Source of the DNA: JAWLBR01 sp041687495
GTDB lineage: Bacteria > Bacillota > Limnochordia > DTU087 > JAAYGB01
Direction: 5' to 3'
DNA: 64,000 nucleotides
NCBI GenBank assembly: GCA_041687495.1
Contig: JAWLBR010000005.1
Coordinates: 1-64,000, forward strand
In this document: positions 1-8,165 of the stretch, in pieces
Numbering within the stretch: position 1 is the first letter of the stretch
Layout of the letters: each line of letters begins with the position of its first letter
Notes under the pieces: generated by a model
Databases searched by the model: none
What the model saw: only the letters and a program-made list of their open reading frames with translations
Told to the model about the DNA's origin: nothing
Made by a program: the position numbers and the translations under genes

Positions 1-893
1 ATCATCGGTAATGTACCACCATGATTCAAGCGATGAAGCAGCTCATGACCTTCTTCCATAATCGTTAAATCAGCAGTAAAATCAGTGTCAAAGACCTTGT
101 CAAAGCCCAAGGTACGCAGGGCTGTCACTATCTTGCCTAAGGCGTTCTCTCCTGCCTCCAGACCGAACTCTTCGCCAAGAGCCACCCGAACAGCCGGAGC
201 GATCTGAGCGATTACTACAGTATCTTGATCATGCAGCAGGTTCCACGCCGAGTTGGTCTGGCTCTTCACAACCAAAGCTCCCGTCGGACATACAGCGCTG
301 CACTGACCGCAGTTGACACAGTCCACGTCGGCCATCTGCTTGCCAAAAGCGGGCGTGACTACCATCTGTGAGCCCCGATAAGCAAAGTCGAGGACTCCGA
401 CTCCCTGAACTTCTGCGCACATTCTGACGCAGTCGCCGCAAAGAATACACTTGTTTGGATCCCGAACGATAGCCAGACTGGATTGATCCACTGGCACCTT
501 TTCGTCACGGTGGCCAAAACGAACATTCTTTACCCCAAACCTGTGGGCCAGCTCCTGGAGCTTACAGTCTCCACTCTTTTCGCAGGTGGTGCAGTCTCGA
601 TCGTGGTTGGCCAACAGCAGTTCCAAAGCCATCTTGCGAATGTGCTGCACCCGTGGGGTAGTTGTCTTAATCTCCATACCCGGAGTAGGTGGAGTAGAAC
701 AGCCGGCCACAATCTGGCCGTTTCCCGTCTCGACCAGACACATCCGGCAGGCACCGTACACGCTCAACTCGGAATGATAGCAAAATGTGGGCAGATCAAT
801 TCCCGCTTTGCGAATGACTTCCAGCAGGTTCTTCTCTCCATTGAGTTGGACCGACTTGCCATCGATGATAATTGCTTCTTTAGCCACCGCCAC
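1..893 (-). CDS. hydA: [FeFe]-hydrogenase catalytic subunit HydA (NADH/ferredoxin-linked), 3' end cut by window
   Basis: The first 297 codons of the catalytic subunit are present; the H-cluster domain lies mostly beyond the left edge. Reading starts at a GTG directly after the hydB stop, with GAGGAGG eight bases upstream. Visible are an N-terminal [2Fe-2S] domain (Cys38, 49, 52, 65), a His-Cys3 [4Fe-4S] site (NHDRDCTTCEKSGDC) and a two-cluster ferredoxin domain (CILCGDCVRMC, CVNCGQCSAVCP), then the start of the hydrogenase core (VVIAQIAPAVR). This layout is that of HydA in trimeric HydABC enzymes, which take electrons from NADH and reduced ferredoxin together to make hydrogen. It is the last gene seen in the operon. 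Family assignment is firm; bifurcation is inferred from the subunit set. Confidence 0.95.
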   Translation of the reverse strand, partial: MAVAKEAIIIDGKSVQLNGEKNLLEVIRKAGIDLPTFCYHSELSVYGACRMCLVETGNGQIVAGCSTPPTPGMEIKTTTPRVQHIRKMALELLLANHDRDCTTCEKSGDCKLQELAHRFGVKNVRFGHRDEKVPVDQSSLAIVRDPNKCILCGDCVRMCAEVQGVGVLDFAYRGSQMVVTPAFGKQMADVDCVNCGQCSAVCPTGALVVKSQTNSAWNLLHDQDTVVIAQIAPAVRVALGEEFGLEAGENALGKIVTALRTLGFDKVFDTDFTADLTIMEEGHELLHRLNHGGTLPM

Positions 894-2774
894 TTAGGCC
901 ACCTCCTCAACTGCTGCGAATCGACACGCGTCTTTACAGGCTCCACACTTGATGCACTTCTCCGTGTCGATGACAAATGGCTCCTTAATCTTGCCTGAGA
1001 TAGCACCAACTGGGCAGACCCGAGCACACTTGCTGCAGCCTTTGCACAGATCCGCGACGATCGTATACCGCTTCATGGACTGGCAGGCGCCGGCAGGGCA
1101 GCGTTGATCCCGGACATGGGCAACGTACTCATCCCAGAAATACTCCATAGTAGTCAGGACTGGGTTTGGTGCTGTTTTGCCCAAGCCGCACAAAGAACCG
1201 TCCTTGACTGCTTGACCGATATCCTTCAGAGCTTGCAGATCGTCTTCCACGCCTTCTCCATTGACGATTCGCTCCAAAATCTCCAGCATCCGCTTGGTAC
1301 CTTCTCGGCACAAGACACACTTGCCGCAAGATTCATTTTGCGTAAAGTTCATAAAGAACCGAGCCACTTCAACCATACAGGTGCTCTCATCCATCACGAC
1401 CAAGCCACCGGAACCGATCATGGCGCCAGCCTTTTGCAGCGAATCGAAGTCCAACGGTAGATCCAGGTGCTCACTGGTCAGACATCCACCCGATGGGCCG
1501 CCGATCTGAACGGCCTTAAACGTACCGTTGTTCCGCAAACCTCCGCCGATATCAAACACGATCTCCCGCAGGGTCAGGCCCATGGGGACCTCAATCAAGC
1601 CGGTGTTTGCAACTGCACCGGTGATGGCAAAGGTCTTGGTACCGCTGCTGGTTGCCGAGCCGATGTTCTTGAACCACTCAGCCCCCGAGACCATAATCCG
1701 AGGCACGTTGGCGAAGGTCTCCACATTGTTAATCAGGGTCGGACATCCCCACAGTCCTTTCTGGGCAGGAAACGGCGGCTTCGGCCGCGGCATTCCTCGC
1801 TTGCCCTCAATTGAGGCGATCAAGGCACTCTCTTCTCCGCAGACAAACGCTCCGGCACCCTCTTTGATCTTGATGGTGAAGTTGAAGCCGCTGCCTAGGA
1901 TGTTCTCTCCCAACAGTCCGTATGCCTTGGCATCCACTAAAGCACGGCGCAGCCGCTGTACAGCCAAGGGGTATTCAGCCCGAACATAGATGTAACCCTC
2001 AGTGGCTCCAACAGCGTATCCGGCAATGAGCATCCCCTCAATGACTCTATGGGGGTCTCCCTCCATCATACTGCGATCCATGAATGCTCCTGGGTCACCC
2101 TCATCTCCGTTGCAGACAACGTATTTCTTTTCGCCTTCAGCGATTCGAGTCAACTCCCACTTCCGCCCAGTGGGGAATCCGCCGCCACCCCGACCGCGCA
2201 AGCCTGACTCTAGTACTTCTTGACACACTTCCGCGGAAGACTTCTCGAGGGTGACTGCTAATCCCTCATATCCTCCGTTGGCAATGTAGTCCTCAACGGA
2301 ATCTGGGTCAATGTGGCCGCAGTTGGCCAGCGCAACTCGTTGCTGCCGACTATAGAAGGGAATCTCAGACTCCTTGGCGTAGATTTCCTCAGTCACCGGA
2401 TGACGATAGAGCAGACGCTCCACAACCCCTTTACTGGCCAGGGCCTCCATAATTTCGGTGGCGTCCTCAACCTTAACCTTGGTATAGAGAATTCCCTCCG
2501 GTTCAATTCGGACCAAGGGTCCCATCTCGCAAAAGCCATGACACCCACTCTTTTTGACTGCCACAGAGTCATCATGGGGCACTTCATCTTCGAGCTTAAC
2601 AACTACCGGTAAACCGTGTTCGGCAGCAGCACTAACCAACGCCTCATACACGTCAAGGGAGCCGCCGGCGACACACCCAGTACCGGCACAAACTAAGATA
2701 GTAGCTGCCGGAGTTTCGTTGACTTCTTTGTGCTTGCGGGCCAGCTCCAGAAGCTGTTCCTTATTTTGCAGCAT
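894..2774 (-). CDS. hydB: NADH-binding hydrogenase subunit HydB (NuoF-like flavoprotein)
   Basis: This 626-residue NuoF-type subunit oxidises NADH and passes electrons through FMN and Fe-S clusters to HydA. In order it has an N-terminal thioredoxin-like [2Fe-2S] domain (CAGTGCVAGGS and GCHGFCEMGP), the FMN/NADH domain with GRGGGGFPTGRKWE, a NuoF [4Fe-4S] site (ESCGKCVLCREG) and a C-terminal two-cluster ferredoxin domain (CKGCSKCARVCP, CIKCGACKDAC). The extra N- and C-terminal domains distinguish HydB/HndC from the complex I subunit. Its start overlaps the end of hydC by 14 bases and its stop abuts hydA, so the three subunits are translationally coupled. Confidence 0.96.
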   Translation of the reverse strand: MLQNKEQLLELARKHKEVNETPAATILVCAGTGCVAGGSLDVYEALVSAAAEHGLPVVVKLEDEVPHDDSVAVKKSGCHGFCEMGPLVRIEPEGILYTKVKVEDATEIMEALASKGVVERLLYRHPVTEEIYAKESEIPFYSRQQRVALANCGHIDPDSVEDYIANGGYEGLAVTLEKSSAEVCQEVLESGLRGRGGGGFPTGRKWELTRIAEGEKKYVVCNGDEGDPGAFMDRSMMEGDPHRVIEGMLIAGYAVGATEGYIYVRAEYPLAVQRLRRALVDAKAYGLLGENILGSGFNFTIKIKEGAGAFVCGEESALIASIEGKRGMPRPKPPFPAQKGLWGCPTLINNVETFANVPRIMVSGAEWFKNIGSATSSGTKTFAITGAVANTGLIEVPMGLTLREIVFDIGGGLRNNGTFKAVQIGGPSGGCLTSEHLDLPLDFDSLQKAGAMIGSGGLVVMDESTCMVEVARFFMNFTQNESCGKCVLCREGTKRMLEILERIVNGEGVEDDLQALKDIGQAVKDGSLCGLGKTAPNPVLTTMEYFWDEYVAHVRDQRCPAGACQSMKRYTIVADLCKGCSKCARVCPVGAISGKIKEPFVIDTEKCIKCGACKDACRFAAVEEVA

Positions 2775-3327
2775 CGGTATCCTCCTCCCGCTGTTCTAAG
2801 GTATCGATGATCGTCAGGATGGCCTCTGGTGTCATCTGGCCATACACTTTGTCATTAATCATGACTACAGGAGCCAAACCGCAAGCTCCCAGACAGGATA
2901 CAGTCTCCACGGTGTACTGCATATCTTCGGTTGTCTTCACTGCCTTTTCGGCTAGTCCAACCCGTTTCCGGATGGCATCATACACTGGCATCGATCCCCG
3001 CACGTGGCAGGCAGTACCGTCACACACTTTAATCACGTACTTACCCTTAGGATCTAGAGAAAACTGAGCGTAGAATGTCGCTACTCCAAAAACAGTAGCA
3101 GGTGATAGATCCATGACCGTGGCGATATAGGTCAGAATCTCTTCCGGCAGATACCGGTACTCTTCCTGTACCGCCTGGAGGATCGGGATTAACGCAGCCT
3201 CTGCTGTTCCATGCTCTGCGATAATCTCATTGACCCGTTGAAACTGCCGGGAAGGTCCCTGCAATGGTTGATCTTTGGCCCCTTGAGTGTCGGTGACTGG
3301 TGTGTCGACCCGGTTAACCTCAGTCAT
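2761..3327 (-). CDS. hydC: hydrogenase subunit HydC (NuoE-like [2Fe-2S] protein)
   Basis: This 188-residue protein belongs to the NuoE / 24 kDa family and is the third subunit of the NADH-linked hydrogenase. The thioredoxin-like fold binds one [2Fe-2S] cluster through CDGTACHVRG and CLGACGLAPV, the four-cysteine pattern of the family. The first 30 or so residues are a polar extension, followed by the helical bundle (EYRYLPEEILTYIA). The ATG follows AGGAGAGGGG. It lies just downstream of the SpoIIE-type phosphatase gene and overlaps hydB, which fixes its assignment to the hydrogenase operon rather than to a complex I. Confidence 0.95.
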   Translation of the reverse strand: MTEVNRVDTPVTDTQGAKDQPLQGPSRQFQRVNEIIAEHGTAEAALIPILQAVQEEYRYLPEEILTYIATVMDLSPATVFGVATFYAQFSLDPKGKYVIKVCDGTACHVRGSMPVYDAIRKRVGLAEKAVKTTEDMQYTVETVSCLGACGLAPVVMINDKVYGQMTPEAILTIIDTLEQREEDTDAAK

Positions 3328-3344
3328 AAGAGCTTACCCCTCTC

Positions 3345-4496
3345 CTAGAAGTGGTGCACAACGACTTTTTTGCCCATACCCAACAGGTGCGCTGCCAGGT
3401 CCGAAATGACCTGTTGTTTCAGCGCCAGCTCCTGGGGCAAATCAGGATTCTGATGGGCTGGATTGATGGCCCTGCCTACCAGAAAACATATATCATCAGC
3501 CTCTAAGAGCATCTGACTCAGCCTCGTGGCGCCGTCAGCCTTGTCTGCAGCCTGCAGAGGCGGTTCTTTCCGCCGCAGTTGTGCCAAGGCCCGTGACACA
3601 GTGATAATCCCCTCTGTCACTAGGTTGAGTCCTTGAATCCTGCCCATAGGAGGCACATTATCGGATAAGTTATCAAGATCTACAGTGAGCTCCCGGTTTA
3701 GCTGTCTAGCCACAATGGAGGCAGTGGTACCACCGCACACAGCCTTCTTTCCCGGACGCTCCATCAGGGTATTGACCAAAACCCCATCGTCTCTAGGGTC
3801 CTGCGGCGGTCCGATGGCCACAGTTAGGTGGCGAGGCAGTCTTACCCTCAGAGCCACCACCGACGCATCATCACCTGGGCGACCGGCATATAGATCGCTG
3901 CAGGTCTCCAGCAAGCATCCACCGATAGTTTCCGCAGTCGGGTCAGCTTGAGCTTGCCGTTCTAGGTACTGGGCAATATGCGGCCATTGCCAGCCCAGGT
4001 TGAGTACGGCTCCGACTCCTGCATGTTCTACGCCATCGGAGACAGCAACCAAGTAATCGCCATTCTCGACAATGAAGTGAGCCTCCTGAACCGTTCGCCC
4101 GGCTATTTGACGGGAGTGCCGAGGAATCTCAGTGACCCTCTTGTTATGAAGATAAAAAACTGCGGGATTATCAAATTCGGCCAAGTACACTTTCCCGTCC
4201 TCAAACACCTGAATAATAGTAAATGTCGCATAAGCCAGGTTGCGAATCCGACACACCGGAAGTGTCCTACCTACCGTCTCAACTACTTCATCAATGCTAG
4301 CGCCGTTCTCCAGCATGGTAACGGCGATCTTCCCTGTCAATGTCGCCAGAATGTTGGCTTTCACGCCACTTCCCAGACCATCAGACAAAACCGCTGTCAC
4401 ATGACCCGGACCGTTAATCAGAATAACGCGGTCTCCACAGAGCTCTTCTCCAGCTTTGTTTAGACTGCGGGCAGAGGTCTCAATTAGGTATCTCAT
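3345..4496 (-). CDS. SpoIIE-type PP2C serine phosphatase in hydrogenase operon
   Basis: This protein of about 383 residues has a PP2C/SpoIIE phosphatase core in its first two thirds. Metal-binding aspartates sit in SDGLGSG, SDGVEH and GDDASV, in the usual order. The C-terminal third, about 130 residues, has no domain I recognise. I start it at the ATG with GGAGG eight bases upstream; an in-frame TTG 18 bases earlier is the alternative. Such genes are known beside hydrogenase operons that also carry PAS-type sensory hydrogenases. I infer that it transmits a redox or hydrogen signal by dephosphorylating a partner. The partner is not visible in this window. Confidence 0.88.
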   Translation of the reverse strand: MRYLIETSARSLNKAGEELCGDRVILINGPGHVTAVLSDGLGSGVKANILATLTGKIAVTMLENGASIDEVVETVGRTLPVCRIRNLAYATFTIIQVFEDGKVYLAEFDNPAVFYLHNKRVTEIPRHSRQIAGRTVQEAHFIVENGDYLVAVSDGVEHAGVGAVLNLGWQWPHIAQYLERQAQADPTAETIGGCLLETCSDLYAGRPGDDASVVALRVRLPRHLTVAIGPPQDPRDDGVLVNTLMERPGKKAVCGGTTASIVARQLNRELTVDLDNLSDNVPPMGRIQGLNLVTEGIITVSRALAQLRRKEPPLQAADKADGATRLSQMLLEADDICFLVGRAINPAHQNPDLPQELALKQQVISDLAAHLLGMGKKVVVHHF

Positions 4497-4510
4497 AGCA
4501 TCCGCCTCCG

Positions 4511-6235
4511 TCAAGTCCCGCTTTTGTTAGCCTCAACATCCTCCTGCATTAGCCTGATTAATTTGCTGAGGAGCACTTTCGTTTCGGCAGTCGTCTCTCC
4601 CAGTAGACCCGCGATCTCCTGAGCCACTCGCATTTGCTTATCAATTACCTGCTGTGCCCTGGTGAGGGTGGTCTCCTTGAGCTGATTCAGCTCCTGCCGC
4701 CGTTTGGCATCTGCAGTAACATCAATAAAGATCCCCAGAACTAAGTTCTGATCTGAAACGTGCAGTAGGTACTGCCTAGTGTGCAACTTGTATTGCTCAT
4801 AGACCTCATCAGCTATCAGCAGCTTTCCAGTCCGAATAGCTGCGACAAAGTGGTCATCTGGCATCAGGTCTGTCACTGCTCGACCGGCTAAGCTTTGCGA
4901 GCTCCTACCAAACATCCGCTCCGCTGCCGGATTCAAGAACAGGACTCGCAGATTGGTATCCGCGGCGACGATGGCATTGGGTGTAGCCTCCAGGATGACG
5001 CTCGCCATCGATTCCGCCCTGGCCCGCATGTACGGAATACACATCTGAGCCTCAGCCGCACCGTTGTAGACAGCTACCGCTTTTTCGCGGCATGTCTCAT
5101 AGCCGCAAGCACCACAGTTAAGCTCGTCTTCCACCTTGCGCTTCCCAATCTGAACTAGGATGCTGCGAATCTCTTCTTCGGAAGGATCCCGCCACGGCAC
5201 CGGGACCGCCTTGAATCCTCTTAGCAGATCGCCGACTCCAGAAACAATCTTGGGTGATCCCTCAGCCGGAGTCTTAAGCGCATGCAACATGCTGAGCCTA
5301 CGTCCGAGTTCAGTGGATCGGTCGGGCATCAAAGGACCGTTCACACATCCGCCGGGACAAGCAAACATCTCCAGAACCACCCGTTCGCTGGTCTTGCTGT
5401 GCCGCTGCGTCAATTCCGTCAGCACTTCCTGACACGAATCGGTACCGGAAACAGTGAGGACTGGTATCGGAGGCAGCTCCCCCTTGCCCTTGACCGCTTC
5501 GCCCAATCCACCCTCCAGCGGAAACCGCCGAGAAGCTTCGGGAGCCTCGATCAGTTGGTCAGCGGGACATTGTTCCCACTCAATGCCAACTTCAGCCGCC
5601 CAGTCGACAATCTCCTGAAAGGATAAAACTCCTGACACCACCCCGCCCAGGCCCGTATCTCCAGCCTCAGCCTTTTTGGCCAGGCAGGGTCCGATGAAGA
5701 CGACCTTCGTCGTTGACCCATACTGGGCTTTTATCGCCCTGGCGTGTGCCACCATTGGAGAAACCACCGGTGCCAGCCAATCGACCAACTTCGGAAAGTG
5801 TTTTTCCACCAAAGACACAACCGCCGGGCAGCTGCTGGATATCACCGGATGGTCGACCTTTGCCCCGTAGAGAAAGTGCTGCTCTGCCACTGGTTCAGCC
5901 GCTTCGGCTGTGCTGCGTACCTGGGCAAATCCCAGCGCGCGGAGCACCCCTCCCAGACGAGCAGCTTTCGCCTTGCCGTATGCGGCCAAATACGAAGGTG
6001 CAACGCTGGCAATAACCGAATGGCCTGCAGCTATCAGCTGCCTGACTTCAGGCAGGTCTGTTGCCGACTGTTTAGCCTGTTGCGGGCAAACCGCTATACA
6101 AGAGCCGTCAAGGATACATGCTTCTTCCCAAATCTGAGCATGGTTATCAGTGACACGAATCGCTTTCACAGGGCAGGCTCTGAGACATTTGTAACAATCT
6201 CGACACTGAGCTGGACTAGTCCACAGGATACTCAT
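4511..6235 (-). CDS. sensory [FeFe]-hydrogenase homologue with PAS domain (HfsB/HydS-like)
   Basis: This 574-residue protein combines, in order, two N-terminal [4Fe-4S] motifs (CRDCYKCLRACP; CILDGSCIAVCP), a hydrogenase large-chain domain (about residues 70-370), a short Cys motif (CGACGYETC, near 390), a PAS domain (about 420-515) and a helical C-terminus. Three H-cluster signatures are present in altered form: SSSCPA, GPCLAKKAEA and ACPGGC. Catalytic hydrogenases have TSCCP at the first site, where the middle cysteine relays protons; here it is serine. That, and the PAS domain, point to sensing rather than bulk turnover. It overlaps the upstream small Fe-S gene by four bases and precedes the phosphatase gene. 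Confidence 0.88.
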   Translation of the reverse strand: MSILWTSPAQCRDCYKCLRACPVKAIRVTDNHAQIWEEACILDGSCIAVCPQQAKQSATDLPEVRQLIAAGHSVIASVAPSYLAAYGKAKAARLGGVLRALGFAQVRSTAEAAEPVAEQHFLYGAKVDHPVISSSCPAVVSLVEKHFPKLVDWLAPVVSPMVAHARAIKAQYGSTTKVVFIGPCLAKKAEAGDTGLGGVVSGVLSFQEIVDWAAEVGIEWEQCPADQLIEAPEASRRFPLEGGLGEAVKGKGELPPIPVLTVSGTDSCQEVLTELTQRHSKTSERVVLEMFACPGGCVNGPLMPDRSTELGRRLSMLHALKTPAEGSPKIVSGVGDLLRGFKAVPVPWRDPSEEEIRSILVQIGKRKVEDELNCGACGYETCREKAVAVYNGAAEAQMCIPYMRARAESMASVILEATPNAIVAADTNLRVLFLNPAAERMFGRSSQSLAGRAVTDLMPDDHFVAAIRTGKLLIADEVYEQYKLHTRQYLLHVSDQNLVLGIFIDVTADAKRRQELNQLKETTLTRAQQVIDKQMRVAQEIAGLLGETTAETKVLLSKLIRLMQEDVEANKSGT

Positions 6236-6486
6236 GTCCGTCCCACCTTAGGCAAAACCTGACTATTGAACAGCAACGCCACATTTTCTGGATCCACCCC
6301 GGGACAGGAAGCGCCGTCCACCTTGACCGCCACAGGCTCGGTGCAAGTCCCCTGACAGAAGACGCCTTTCAGCTCTACCTCGTGCTCTAGCCGATTTTCC
6401 CGAATCAGGGACTGCAGCTTCTGAATCACAGCCGTCGACCCATGCAGATGACACGAACTACCTACACACACTGAAATGGTAATCAT
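6232..6486 (-). CDS. small NuoE-like [2Fe-2S] ferredoxin-domain protein
   Basis: This is the first gene of the hydrogenase operon. The 84-residue product is a stand-alone thioredoxin-like [2Fe-2S] domain with cysteine pairs in CVGSSCHLHG and CQGTCTEP, as in the C-terminal half of NuoE/HydC. I choose the ATG (MITISVCVG) with GAGG nine bases upstream; a longer frame starts earlier, but its extra residues do not resemble the family. It overlaps the sensory hydrogenase gene by four bases. It probably exchanges electrons with that protein, an inference from position only. Confidence 0.85.
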   Translation of the reverse strand: MITISVCVGSSCHLHGSTAVIQKLQSLIRENRLEHEVELKGVFCQGTCTEPVAVKVDGASCPGVDPENVALLFNSQVLPKVGRT

Positions 6487-6538
6487 CGGTGACATCCTCT
6501 TTTCTGCGCAGAAAGAGTTTGTTCGTTTTTTCACAGTC

Positions 6539-6567
6539 AGTATAGCACATTGTGCGGAATGGCACAA
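6539..6567 (-). promoter_or_regulatory. promoter of the hydrogenase operon
   Basis: On the minus strand there is a -35 element TTGTGC (6567-6562), a 17-base spacer and a -10 element TATACT (6544-6539). It lies about 50 bases before the first gene of the operon. The weak -35 is embedded in a perfect inverted repeat, described separately. Confidence 0.7.
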
Positions 6568-6569
6568 TG
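6548..6569. promoter_or_regulatory. Rex-like operator over the hydrogenase promoter
   Basis: CATTGTGC and GCACAATG form a perfect inverted repeat six bases apart. The core TTGTG-N8-CACAA (6550-6567) is the pattern of Rex operators. It covers the -35 element and most of the spacer, so a bound repressor would exclude polymerase. Rex repressors release DNA when NADH/NAD+ rises and are known to control fermentation and hydrogenase genes in Bacillota and Thermotogota. No rex gene lies in the window. Confidence 0.7.
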
Positions 6570-6601
6570 ATCTTTACAAGAACTTCATGATTAAGGCTAC
6601 C

Positions 6602-6630
6602 TTGACAGCCTTTGGCATTGGTGGTATTCT
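6602..6630 (+). promoter_or_regulatory. promoter of the metY transcription unit
   Basis: TTGACA (6602-6607), a 17-base spacer and TATTCT (6625-6630). It would start transcription around 6637, just ahead of the SAM riboswitch. Confidence 0.7.
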
Positions 6631-6681
6631 AACTTCACCACAGATCGCTGCAGCATTAGGTAGCGGCGTCCATATGATTAA

Positions 6682-6781
6682 TCCTTATCAAGAGTGGCGG
6701 AGGGACAGGCCCGATGAAGCCCGGCAACCGGCGAATGCCAAGGTGCCAAATCCTGCAGGAAGTCCTGGAAGATGAGGGGAT
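6682..6781 (+). ncRNA. SAM-I (S-box) riboswitch
   Basis: The segment holds the S-box core: CTTATCAAGAG, then GGCGGAGGGAC, GGCCCGATGAAGCCCGGCAA, the GGTGCCAAATCC segment and a closing GATGAGG that pairs with the 5' end. These are the conserved kink-turn, P2/P3 junction and ligand pocket of SAM-I aptamers. It is followed within ten bases by a terminator and then metY. High S-adenosylmethionine should therefore stop transcription before the gene. Confidence 0.95.
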
Positions 6782-6789
6782 GAGCACAC

Positions 6790-6818
6790 AAAGGCCTCTT
6801 CTTTCGAAGAGGCCTTTT
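6790..6818 (+). terminator. riboswitch terminator upstream of metY
   Basis: AAAGGCCTCTT and AAGAGGCCTTTT form an 11-base stem with a CTTTCG loop, ending in T residues. It is the expression platform of the SAM riboswitch. Confidence 0.85.
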
Positions 6819-6845
6819 CGTTACCAAGAATAGGAGTGATGAGCC

Positions 6846-8111
6846 ATGAGCAAGTTCAGACTCGAGACCCTCGCTGTGCACGGAGCTAGTCCAGATCCAA
6901 CTACCGGCGCCGATGCTCCACCAATCTATCAGACAGCAGGTTTTGCCTTTAAGGACTCACAGCATGCCAGCGCACTGTTTAATCTCGAGCAGACGGGAGA
7001 TATCTACTCCCGGATCAGCAACCCAACCGTTGCCGTTTTCGAGCAGCAGATGGCAGCGCTGGAGGGTGGCGTGGGAGCATTGGCTGCTGCTTCAGGTCAG
7101 GCCGCTGAGTTCATTGCCATCAGCACCATAGCTGGTGCAGGTGATGAGATCGTGTCAGCCTCCAGCCTCTACGGCGGTACATACACGTTATTTAGCATCA
7201 CGCTAAAAAGGCTGGGAATTGATGTGAAGTTTGTCGAGGGCGTTAATCCCGAGGCCTTCGCAGCTGCCATCGGTCCAAGAACTAAGGCCCTGTACGCAGA
7301 GACCATCGGCAACCCTAAGCTGGATGTACTTAACATCTCTCGGGTAGCCGAGATCGCCCATGAGGCCAATATCCCGCTAATAGTAGACAACACTTTTGCT
7401 ACCCCGTACCTGTGTCGTCCCATCGAGTTAGGAGCTGATATAGTCATCCACTCAGCTACCAAATGGATTGGCGGTCATGGTACCTCCATCGGTGGAGTCG
7501 TCGTGGACGGCGGTAAGTTCAACTGGGCCAGCGGAAAGTTCCCCGAGCTAACTGAACCGGATCCCGGGTATCATGGAATTAGTTTCGTGGACCATTTTCG
7601 GGAAAAGGCTTTCATTGCAAAAGCGCGGACCGGAGCGCTGAGGGATATGGGCAGCTGCCTTAGTCCTTTCAACGCATTCCTCTTTCTGCAGGGACTGCAA
7701 ACGCTGGCCATCAGAATGGAAAGACACAGTGAGAATGCGCTGGAAATCGCTCAGCGGCTGCAGGCCCACCCTAGAATCAGCTGGGTGAATTACCCTGGCT
7801 TGCCCACCCACCCGGACCATGAACTGGCGGCCCAGCAGCTTTCCGGAGGCTTCGGAGGGATGATCACTTTCGGGGTTCAAGGCGGTCTGGAGACAGGCGC
7901 CGGATTTGTGGATAACCTTAGACTGATCGCCCACCTTGCCAACGTCGGCGATACCAAGTCTTTGGTAATCCACCCGGCCAGCACCACCCATCGTCAGTTG
8001 ACTAGCCAGCAACGGGCCGCAGCAGGTGTCCCCGACGACCTCATCCGGCTATCTGTAGGCATCGAAGCCGTCGACGATATCTGGGCTGACCTGGAACAGG
8101 CCCTAAGCTAA
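6846..8111 (+). CDS. metY: O-acetylhomoserine sulfhydrylase / aminocarboxypropyltransferase
   Basis: This 421-residue PLP enzyme of the Cys/Met metabolism family replaces the acetyl group of O-acetylhomoserine with sulfide to give homocysteine. The cofactor lysine lies in HSATKWIGGHG; YSRISNPT near residue 55 and HPASTTHRQLT near 380 are typical of the MetY branch, and the length matches MetY rather than the shorter cystathionine synthases. The ATG follows AGGAGTGATGAGCC. Expression is under the SAM riboswitch just upstream. Its product, homocysteine, is the substrate of metH and of the fused methyltransferase further along the window. Confidence 0.96.
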   Translation: MSKFRLETLAVHGASPDPTTGADAPPIYQTAGFAFKDSQHASALFNLEQTGDIYSRISNPTVAVFEQQMAALEGGVGALAAASGQAAEFIAISTIAGAGDEIVSASSLYGGTYTLFSITLKRLGIDVKFVEGVNPEAFAAAIGPRTKALYAETIGNPKLDVLNISRVAEIAHEANIPLIVDNTFATPYLCRPIELGADIVIHSATKWIGGHGTSIGGVVVDGGKFNWASGKFPELTEPDPGYHGISFVDHFREKAFIAKARTGALRDMGSCLSPFNAFLFLQGLQTLAIRMERHSENALEIAQRLQAHPRISWVNYPGLPTHPDHELAAQQLSGGFGGMITFGVQGGLETGAGFVDNLRLIAHLANVGDTKSLVIHPASTTHRQLTSQQRAAAGVPDDLIRLSVGIEAVDDIWADLEQALS

Positions 8112-8126
8112 ATACTCACCGATACA

Positions 8127-8156
8127 TGAAAAGGCCTCCCAATGGGGGCCTTTTCC
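8127..8156 (+). terminator. terminator after metY
   Basis: AAAAGGCCTCCC, a short AAT loop and GGGGGCCTTTTCC make a GC-rich hairpin with flanking A and T runs. It stands between convergent metY and the ferredoxin gene, so it may serve both strands. Confidence 0.75.
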
Positions 8157-8165
8157 TCTTGTTAG

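Noticed and set aside
483..998. Open frame opposite hydA and hydB
   Set aside because: It is antisense to conserved hydrogenase sequence on both sides of the hydA start; no family features.
6476..6775. Plus-strand open frame in the metY leader
   Set aside because: It covers the hydrogenase promoter, the metY promoter and the SAM riboswitch, none of which should encode a protein.
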